From positions 15,959-79,958 of the forward strand of contig CAZNYM010000006.1 of assembly GCA_964577255.1 (NCBI GenBank): a stretch of DNA of 64,000 nucleotides, read 5' to 3'. A program made the translations under genes and the position numbers. The stretch is from Micavibrio_C sp964577255. Lineage in GTDB: Bacteria > Pseudomonadota > Alphaproteobacteria > Micavibrionales > Micavibrionaceae. Position 1 is the stretch's first letter, and every line of letters starts with the position of its first letter. This document shows positions 58,107 through 64,000 of this stretch, piece by piece. Below the pieces are notes generated by a model, which saw nothing but the letters and a program-made list of their open reading frames with translations, was not told the origin of the DNA and made no database searches.

Positions 58107-58612
58107 CAACAACCGCCGCCGCCCTGTCCGCGCCCGCCGAATCGCCCTCGGTCAGCGCCGAGTTCCTGACCATTACCATCCGCGGTCAGCTGTTCGGCAT
58201 CCCGGTGCTGATCGTGCAGGATGTTCTGGGCGCCCAACGCATCACCAAGGTGCCGCTGGCGCCCGCAGCCATCGCCGGGGTCCTGAACCTGCGCGGGCGC
58301 ATCGTCACCGCGCTTGATGTCCGCCGCTGCCTCGAACTCCCGCCGCAGGATCAGGGCGCCGAGCAGATGAGCGTGGTGGTCACCCAGGACGACGAGCTTT
58401 TCAGTCTGATCATCGACAGCGTGGGCGAGGTGTTGAGCCTCGAGCGCGCCCGCATGGAATCGATCCCCCCGACCCTCGATCCCGCCTGGCGGGCTGTTTC
58501 CTCGGGGGTGTTCCAGCTCGACCACGGGCTTTTGGTGGTCCTGGACGTGCAAAAGCTGATCCGGGCCATTGCTCCCGGCGATTTGACGGAAGAAAGTACG
58601 GCCATCCATTAA
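58103..58612 (+). CDS. cheW: chemotaxis coupling protein CheW, 169 aa
   Basis: Links receptors to CheA. The domain starts at EFLTITIRGQLFGIPVLIVQ and has the family core KVPLAPAAIAGVLNLRGRIV and FSLIIDSVGEVLSL. The start overlaps the cheA stop (ATGA). The C-terminal tail is slightly longer than in E. coli CheW. Confidence 0.94.
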   Translation: MTTTAAALSAPAESPSVSAEFLTITIRGQLFGIPVLIVQDVLGAQRITKVPLAPAAIAGVLNLRGRIVTALDVRRCLELPPQDQGAEQMSVVVTQDDELFSLIIDSVGEVLSLERARMESIPPTLDPAWRAVSSGVFQLDHGLLVVLDVQKLIRAIAPGDLTEESTAIH

Positions 58613-58702
58613 AAGAGGCTTAACTTTTAGCGGTCTAAGATGCACTCTGGTGGTCCGGGCTCTCCGGACATCTTCGTGCGCAATCTCTCCAGGGTGCCGT
58701 CC

Positions 58703-59083
58703 ATGAAAACATGTCTGATCGTCGATGACAGCCGCGTCGTGCGCAAGGTCGCACGCCGCATCATAGAAGACATCGGCTTCACCTGCGATGAAGCCGAAGA
58801 CGGCCAGCAAGCCGTCACCGCCTGCGAAAAGGCGATGCCGCAGTTCATATTGCTCGACTGGAACATGCCTGTCATGTCCGGCATCGAGTTTCTGGAGAAG
58901 CTCCGCACCATGGCGGGCGGCAAAGCTCCCAAGGTCGTGTTCTGCACCACCGAAAACGATATGGCCCACATTACCCGCGCCATGTCCTCGGGCGCAGACG
59001 AATACATCATGAAGCCGTTCGACAAGGACATCATCGAATCCAAGCTGATCCAGATCGGCCTCCTCGAGGCAAAAGAACAATAA
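58703..59083 (+). CDS. cheY: chemotaxis response regulator CheY, 126 aa
   Basis: Single receiver domain that signals to the flagellar motor. Phospho-acceptor Asp52 is in FILLDWNMPVMSGIEF, the acid pair in CLIVDDSRVVRKVARR, Thr in VVFCTTEND and Lys in IMKPFDKDI. ATG 58703 gives the usual CheY length; a longer frame from 58640 is rejected. The stop overlaps the cheB start (TAATG). Confidence 0.94.
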   Translation: MKTCLIVDDSRVVRKVARRIIEDIGFTCDEAEDGQQAVTACEKAMPQFILLDWNMPVMSGIEFLEKLRTMAGGKAPKVVFCTTENDMAHITRAMSSGADEYIMKPFDKDIIESKLIQIGLLEAKEQ

Positions 59084-60210
59084 TGAACGCCCCCGCTCCT
59101 AAAATTCGCGTCATGCAGGTCGACGATTCCGCCGTCGTGCGCGGCCTGATCGCCAAGGTGCTGGAAACCGATCCCGCGATCGAGATCGTCGGCGTCGCCA
59201 TCAATGGTGAAATGGCGGTCGGCAATATCAAAAGGCTCGATCCTGATGTCGTGCTGCTCGACATCGAAATGCCGGTCATGGACGGCATTACCGCCCTGCC
59301 GCTTCTGCTCAAGGAATGCCCGGATGCGCGCGTCCTGATGTGCTCGACCCTGTCCGAGCGCGGCGCCGACATCTCGATCAAGGCCATGACCCTGGGGGCG
59401 GCCGACTGCATCCTCAAGCCCTCAAGCGGCGCCGCACTTATGAACGGCGAGGATTTTCAGGGCGAGCTCCTGCGCCTCATCCACGCTCTCGGGGAAGCCG
59501 CCCGGCGCAAGAAAAATGCAGCCTCAATGCCTGCTCCCGCCGCAACGGTGGCAAAGGCACCCGCAGGATTTGCCCCCGCCGGCGTCCCGCCTGCCGACGC
59601 TCATAAATTCAGCCTGCGCCCGGGCGCGCCCGCCGTGCCCAAGATTTTCGCGATCGGTTCATCAACCGGCGGGCCGAACGCGCTCATGGCCGTGCTCAAA
59701 GACCTCAAGGGGCTGCCGGTGCCGATCGTCATCACCCAGCACATGCCCAAGACCTTCACCGCCATTCTGGCCAAGCACATCGAGCAGCAATGCGGTATCC
59801 CCTGCGTCGAAGGCGCCGAAGGCATGGCGCTTGAGGCCGGCAAGGCCTATGTCGCGCCCGGGGGCCTGCACATGCTGATCCGTGGCGACGCCACGAAACC
59901 CGTTATCCATCTCGACGATGGCGCGCCCGAGAATTTCTGCAAGCCGGCGGTCGACCCGATGCTGCGCAGCCTCATTCCCATCTACGGCAACCGCGTCCTG
60001 ACCATGATCCTCACCGGCATGGGCAGCGACGGCGCCCTGGGCGGCGGTGAAATCGTCAAGGCGGGCGGGCGCGTGATCGCCCAGGACGAAGCCACATCCG
60101 TCGTCTGGGGTATGCCGGGCGCGGCGGCCATGGCGGGCATCTGCACCGCGGTCCTGCCGCTTGACGGTCTTTCTTTCTGGGTTAAAAACGCCTTCGCGGG
60201 CAAGGTATAA
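59083..60210 (+). CDS. cheB: chemotaxis protein-glutamate methylesterase CheB, 375 aa
   Basis: Removes methyl groups from receptors and deamidates glutamines. The receiver domain has Asp60 in VVLLDIEMPVMDGI. After a Pro/Ala-rich linker comes the esterase domain with the catalytic triad: Ser in IGSSTGGPNAL, His in ITQHMPKTFT and Asp in LTGMGSDGALGG. Works with CheR, 18 bases downstream. Confidence 0.96.
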   Translation: MNAPAPKIRVMQVDDSAVVRGLIAKVLETDPAIEIVGVAINGEMAVGNIKRLDPDVVLLDIEMPVMDGITALPLLLKECPDARVLMCSTLSERGADISIKAMTLGAADCILKPSSGAALMNGEDFQGELLRLIHALGEAARRKKNAASMPAPAATVAKAPAGFAPAGVPPADAHKFSLRPGAPAVPKIFAIGSSTGGPNALMAVLKDLKGLPVPIVITQHMPKTFTAILAKHIEQQCGIPCVEGAEGMALEAGKAYVAPGGLHMLIRGDATKPVIHLDDGAPENFCKPAVDPMLRSLIPIYGNRVLTMILTGMGSDGALGGGEIVKAGGRVIAQDEATSVVWGMPGAAAMAGICTAVLPLDGLSFWVKNAFAGKV

Positions 60211-60227
60211 CAAGGTTTATTGGCATT

Positions 60228-61082
60228 ATGCGTCTTGGCGACTTCGAACTGTACAAGGATCTGATCAAGGACAAATCGGGCATCAGCCTGACACCCGATA
60301 AATCCTACCTGCTCGATTCCCGCCTGACGCCGGTGGCGAAGAAATGGAACTTCGAGACCATCGACGCCATGACCATGTCGCTGCGCGCTTTGCCCGACCC
60401 CAAGCTGGTCAAGGAAATCGTGCAAGCGATGACGACCAACGAAACATCGTTCTTCCGCGACGATCGCCCCTTCCAGACGCTCAAGAACCTGCTGTTCCCC
60501 TATCTGTTCAAGGCGCGCAAGAAAACCAAATCCATCCGTTTGTGGTCTGCCGCTTGCTCGGCCGGGCAGGAGCCCTATACCATCGCCATGGTGTTCGACG
60601 AACTGCTCGCCGCCAATCCGGGCTGGAAGCTTGATGTCATCGCCACCGATCTCGCTGATCACGTCCTCGATTACGCCCGCGCCGGAGTCTATTCGCAGTT
60701 CGAGGTCCAGCGCGGCCTGTCCATTCACATGCTGATGAAATATTTCAAGCAGGACGGCACATCCTGGAAACTGAATGAAAACATCCGCAAGATGGTGAAA
60801 TACGAAAACTTCAACCTGCTCGAACCGATGGAAAAATTCGGTACGCTCGATATCATCTTCTGCCGCAACGTTCTTATTTATTTCGACGAGGAGACGAAAA
60901 AGAAGATCCTCGCTAACCTTGCCCGCCGCCTGGCGCCCGACGGGTTCCTGTTCCTGGGCGGCGCCGAAACGATTCTGGGGCTGTGCCAGGATCTGCGCAT
61001 CATGCCGGGCTATAACGGGCTTTATGTGCACCAGGCCGCGCAATACGACCCGGTCGATTTCCCCCCGCCCGTGAAAAAGTAG
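60228..61082 (+). CDS. cheR: chemotaxis receptor methyltransferase CheR, 284 aa
   Basis: Uses S-adenosylmethionine to methylate receptor glutamates. An N-terminal helical domain (SLTPDKSYLLDSRL) is followed by MTTNETSFFRDDRPFQTL, the SAM loop LWSAACSAGQEPYTIAM, and FCRNVLIYFDEETKKKIL. The C-terminus has FLFLGGAETILGL where others have HSE. The last gene of the che operon. Confidence 0.95.
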   Translation: MRLGDFELYKDLIKDKSGISLTPDKSYLLDSRLTPVAKKWNFETIDAMTMSLRALPDPKLVKEIVQAMTTNETSFFRDDRPFQTLKNLLFPYLFKARKKTKSIRLWSAACSAGQEPYTIAMVFDELLAANPGWKLDVIATDLADHVLDYARAGVYSQFEVQRGLSIHMLMKYFKQDGTSWKLNENIRKMVKYENFNLLEPMEKFGTLDIIFCRNVLIYFDEETKKKILANLARRLAPDGFLFLGGAETILGLCQDLRIMPGYNGLYVHQAAQYDPVDFPPPVKK

Positions 61083-61129
61083 CCGGATCCCCTCTGGACC
61101 CGATGCGGGAAATCGCCTAAAAAGCGATC

Positions 61130-62710
61130 ATGTCCTCTCTGCCGGTTCGTCGTGCGCTGCTCTCTGTCTCCGATAAAACGGGCCTTGCCCCCTTTGCCCG
61201 GGCCCTCGCGGCGCAGGGGATCGAGATCCTGTCGACCGGTGGCACCGCCAAAGCCTTGCGCGAAGCGGGCCTGAATGTCATGGATGTCAGCGCCGTCACC
61301 GGTTTTCCTGAAATCATGGAAGGCCGGGTGAAAACCCTGCACCCCGCCATTCACGGCGGCCTTCTGGCCCGGCGCGATAAACCCGACCATGTCGCGGCGA
61401 TGAAGGAACACGGCATTACCGGCATCGACCTTATCGCCATCAATCTCTATCCCTTCGAGGCCACGCTTGAAAGCGGTGCCGATGCCGCCGCCTGCGTCGA
61501 GAACATCGATATCGGCGGCCCGGCCATGATCCGCGCCGGCGCCAAGAACCATGAATTCGTCGCCGTAGTCACCGATCCGGCCGATTATGATTCCGTGATC
61601 ACGGAACTGGCCGCCGGCAAGGGTGCCCTCGCCCTTGCCACCCGGCAGAAACTCGCCCGCAAGGCGTTCGCCCTGACATCCTTCTACGATTCCATGATCG
61701 CGCGCTGGATGAGCACGCAGACACAAGATTCTGAACCGGTACAATTAATCACCGCCCCCGGCCGCCTGCGCCAGTCGCTGCGCTACGGCGAGAACCCGCA
61801 CCAGGGAGCGGCGCTTTACACCGACGGAACAGACCGCCCCGGCGTCGCCTGCGCCACCCAGATCCAGGGCAAGGAACTTTCCTTCAACAATATCAACGAC
61901 ACCGACGCCGCCTTTGAAGCCGTATCCGAGTTTTCGGAACCCGCTGTGGCGATCATCAAACATGCCAATCCCTGCGGGGTGGCTGTGGCCGCTTCTCCCC
62001 TTGAGGCCTACAGGCTGGCGCTGCGCTGCGACCCGGTCAGCGCCTTCGGCGGCATCATCGCTCTCAACCGCCCGCTCGACGCCGCCACGGCGGCCGAGAT
62101 CGTGAAGATCTTCTCAGAGGTCATAATCGCCCCGGCGGTCGACGACGACGCCCGCGCCGTGCTGGCCAAAAAGGACAAGGTGCGGGTGCTGGTCACGGGC
62201 GGTCTGCCCGATCCGCGGCAGAAGCGGATCACGATCCGCTCGATCGCGGGTGGCCTGCTGGTGCAGGACGGCGACAGCGGCGTCATCGGCCCGGCCGATC
62301 TCAAAACGGTGACAAAACGCACCCCGACCGAAGCTGAATTGCGCGACCTACTGTTCGCCTTCAAAGTCTGCAAGCATGTCAAATCGAACGCCATCGTCTA
62401 CGCCAAGGGCGGTGCCACTGCCGGGATCGGCGCCGGGCAGATGAGCCGAATCGACTCGGCGCGTATCGCGGCCTGGAAGGCCGAAGAAGCCGCCAAAGCC
62501 GCCGGCCTCCCCGAATCCCTGGCCCGGGGGTCGGTGGTGGCCTCCGACGCCTTCTTCCCCTTCGCCGACGGGCTGATCGCCGCCGCCGAGGCGGGGGCCA
62601 CGGCCGTGATCCAGCCCGGCGGCTCGATCCGGGATGATGAGGTCATCGCCGCCGCCGACGAACGCGGCCTGGCCATGGTCCTGACCGGCATGCGCCATTT
62701 CCGGCACTAA
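61130..62710 (+). CDS. purH: bifunctional AICAR formyltransferase/IMP cyclohydrolase, 526 aa
   Basis: Last two steps of purine synthesis. The N-terminal MGS-like cyclohydrolase domain (about 1-195) has ILSTGGTAKALREAGL and GRVKTLHPAIHGG. The C-terminal formyltransferase has LRYGENPHQGAALY, IKHANPCGVAVA (catalytic Lys-His) and SNAIVYAKGGATAGIGAGQM. The length equals the family standard. The start has no strong ribosome-binding site but matches the family N-terminus (VRRALLSVSDKTGL). Confidence 0.97.
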   Translation: MSSLPVRRALLSVSDKTGLAPFARALAAQGIEILSTGGTAKALREAGLNVMDVSAVTGFPEIMEGRVKTLHPAIHGGLLARRDKPDHVAAMKEHGITGIDLIAINLYPFEATLESGADAAACVENIDIGGPAMIRAGAKNHEFVAVVTDPADYDSVITELAAGKGALALATRQKLARKAFALTSFYDSMIARWMSTQTQDSEPVQLITAPGRLRQSLRYGENPHQGAALYTDGTDRPGVACATQIQGKELSFNNINDTDAAFEAVSEFSEPAVAIIKHANPCGVAVAASPLEAYRLALRCDPVSAFGGIIALNRPLDAATAAEIVKIFSEVIIAPAVDDDARAVLAKKDKVRVLVTGGLPDPRQKRITIRSIAGGLLVQDGDSGVIGPADLKTVTKRTPTEAELRDLLFAFKVCKHVKSNAIVYAKGGATAGIGAGQMSRIDSARIAAWKAEEAAKAAGLPESLARGSVVASDAFFPFADGLIAAAEAGATAVIQPGGSIRDDEVIAAADERGLAMVLTGMRHFRH

Positions 62711-62748
62711 TTAACCTATTGATAAACAATAATAATTTTCTAAAAATC

Positions 62749-62773
62749 TGTCCCGGCCCGCCACCCGGGGACA
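62749..62773 (+). terminator. hairpin downstream of purH
   Basis: TGTCCCGG pairs with CCGGGGACA (one bulged base) across a short loop, 39 bases after the purH stop. There is no T run after it, so it may be a factor-dependent end, a processing site, or part of the next gene's upstream region. Confidence 0.4.
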
Positions 62774-62799
62774 ACTGCTTCGCTAACACCCTTAAAAAC

Positions 62800-62828
62800 T
62801 TGCAAAAACAGGGGTGTTTACGTACACT
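62800..62828 (+). promoter_or_regulatory. candidate sigma-70-type promoter for the gene at 62880
   Basis: TTGCAA and TACACT are 17 bases apart and 52 bases ahead of the ATG. An AGAGGTG ribosome-binding site follows at 62867-62873. Confidence 0.55.
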
Positions 62829-62879
62829 GGTACAAAATAAAGACGCTCAAAAGAGCAGTTAACTAAAGAGGTGTGTAAT

Positions 62880-64000
62880 ATGGCGGATGAACGTAAAGAA
62901 GCCCCCCGTGGGTCTTTTTTCCCCAATTGGTCGGTTCTTAAACAGTCCCTGGTCGTCGGGCTGACAGAAGGTATCGCCAATATCAACGGCGCCGCCAAGA
63001 ACGTTGTTACCGGCACACTCACCCTCCCCCATACGATCGCCGACGGCTATCACGAAATCTGGAAGTTCGCAGGCGGCAAATCTCTGTACGAAGGCACGCT
63101 GCGTGATCGCGGCGCGGCCACCCTCAACAATCTCGGCAGCAAGGTCGATACCGCCTATTATGGCGCGTTCGGCCTGAAGGCGCCGCAGGATATACCGCTG
63201 GAAGGCGCGCAGAAGCACCTCAACACCGGTTTCACGTTCGGGCTGGGCCTGGCCGTCCCTCTCAGCGGCACTGCCGGCACCCTGAACCGCACTACCATCG
63301 TTGCCCAGACGCCGCGCGCCGCAACGGCAACCAACGTTGCCGCGGCGGAAGCGGAAGCCATCAATTTCGGCGGCCTCGGCTCCGCGCAGCGCGCCGCGCC
63401 CCTGACCAGAACCACGGCCGAAGGCGTCGTCCTGCGTCCGCAGGGGCGCGCCGCTGCGGCCGCCAAAGCGGAAATGGCTGGTAGTACCAAACAGCCACCG
63501 GTCACGGCAACACCTGCACCGGCAACACCTGCACCGGCGGCTCCTGCCCCCGCGCCTGCTACTCTCGCTGCGGAAGCCGCGCCGGCGGCACGCACCGCAA
63601 CGGCCACGGCCCGTACGGCAAATACGGCGGACGATGCCGCCGCGGCCAAAAATACCGGCCCGATCGATTACAAAGCGCCCCCTGTCGGCGAAACGGCCGG
63701 CATGCGCGTTGAAAAATCGTTTGATGGACGCTTTGCAGGTGGCGCAGGTTCGGGCAATGCTTCAACGGCGAGTGCTTCCGCGCGCACAAGTGGCAGCCAA
63801 ACTGGTGGAGCAACACCTGCTGGTGGCACTGCTAATGGCGCCGGCGGGACAGCTGGCGGCACCTCACGCGCGGCAGGAACCAGTGGAGGCACAACGGCAC
63901 CAGGTGGCATTCATGTGGGTGGCACGGCAACACAAAACGCCAATTCAGGAGCGTCATTCCTGAGCCAGGCAGGTGACATTACCCTGACGGGACTTAAGGG
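62880..64000 (+). CDS. long Ala/Thr/Gly/Pro-rich protein, 3' end outside window (373 codons visible)
   Basis: The frame is open from the ATG at 62880 (AGAGGTG upstream, own promoter) to the end of the window. Residues 1-125 are a real domain: MADERKEAPRGSFFPNWSVL, amphipathic helices such as VVGLTEGIANINGAAKNVVTG and a glycine-rich hydrophobic stretch FTFGLGLAVPLSG. There is no Sec signal peptide. From about 125 it becomes low-complexity: Ala/Thr-rich, with TPAPATPAPAAPAPAPAT (about 207-224), then a Gly/Thr/Ser/Ala-rich region (about 285-370) with units such as GGT and GAGGTAGGTS. Codon use in the second part drifts to ACA, GCA and GGT. Cysteine-free. It could be a secreted or surface protein using a non-Sec route; nothing proves it. 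Confidence 0.75.
   Translation, partial: MADERKEAPRGSFFPNWSVLKQSLVVGLTEGIANINGAAKNVVTGTLTLPHTIADGYHEIWKFAGGKSLYEGTLRDRGAATLNNLGSKVDTAYYGAFGLKAPQDIPLEGAQKHLNTGFTFGLGLAVPLSGTAGTLNRTTIVAQTPRAATATNVAAAEAEAINFGGLGSAQRAAPLTRTTAEGVVLRPQGRAAAAAKAEMAGSTKQPPVTATPAPATPAPAAPAPAPATLAAEAAPAARTATATARTANTADDAAAAKNTGPIDYKAPPVGETAGMRVEKSFDGRFAGGAGSGNASTASASARTSGSQTGGATPAGGTANGAGGTAGGTSRAAGTSGGTTAPGGIHVGGTATQNANSGASFLSQAGDITLTGLK

Overview
The window reads as a GC-rich alphaproteobacterial chromosome segment. The diagnostic genes are the cell-cycle regulator CtrA (28792-29505), the phosphotransferase ChpT (55067-55747), an IalB-family protein and a GANTC-rich promoter. The genus cannot be named from sequence alone. 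Two runs of N (10 at 5879-5888, 100 at 13359-13458) show a draft or metagenome assembly, and one of them splits a gene.

Layout. 1-2.1 kb: the 3' end of a DinG-type helicase and two small unknown genes. 2.3-7.5 kb: an envelope block with an autotransporter, an IalB-like protein and a TorF-like porin. 7.6-15.5 kb: a chemoreceptor, an AstE-like zinc hydrolase whose end overlaps a tRNA-Thr(GGT), dcd (with an extra N-terminal segment), murA, a gap-split unknown gene and two lipoproteins. 15.7-28.5 kb: a flagellar region with flhA, two DUF3137-like membrane proteins, flhF, flhG, a FliK-like protein, a tandem degenerate GGDEF protein, then fliJ and fliI on the opposite strand. 28.8-37.7 kb: ctrA, then a tightly packed run pgsA, pyrD, a TipF-like degenerate EAL protein, yejA, kdsB, an O-antigen-ligase-like protein and a histidine-phosphatase-like protein. 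37.7-40.5 kb: unknown genes and an AT-rich GH26 mannanase flanked by a 15-bp direct repeat. 40.5-47.1 kb: the rest of a dispersed Yej peptide importer (yejB, yejE, yejF) with an M20 amidohydrolase and unknown genes between. 47.1-53 kb: a site-2 protease, rpsU, an aminopeptidase P, a Tim14-like J protein and a polytopic membrane protein. 52.8-61.1 kb: galU, a phosphohexomutase and chpT, then cheA-cheW-cheY-cheB-cheR. 61.1 kb to the end: purH and a long repeat-rich protein cut by the window edge.

How the genes fit together. The main theme is polar motility and its cell-cycle control: FlhF/FlhG, flagellar export parts, a complete core chemotaxis operon, CtrA and ChpT, and two proteins with degenerate c-di-GMP domains. 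A second theme is the envelope: murA, kdsB, galU, the phosphohexomutase, the ligase, pgsA and the surface proteins. A third is peptide uptake (Yej plus M20 and M24 peptidases). No transposase, phage gene or CRISPR array was seen. No stretch above 300 bases lacks a gene.

The least ordinary signals are the repeat-flanked GH26 gene, the tandem GGDEF-like protein beside fliJ/fliI, the DUF3137 pair between flhA and flhF, the equal-sized unknown gene pair at 37.7-38.7 kb, and the large repeat-rich protein at the right edge. I do not see a clearly new multi-gene defence or mobile system.
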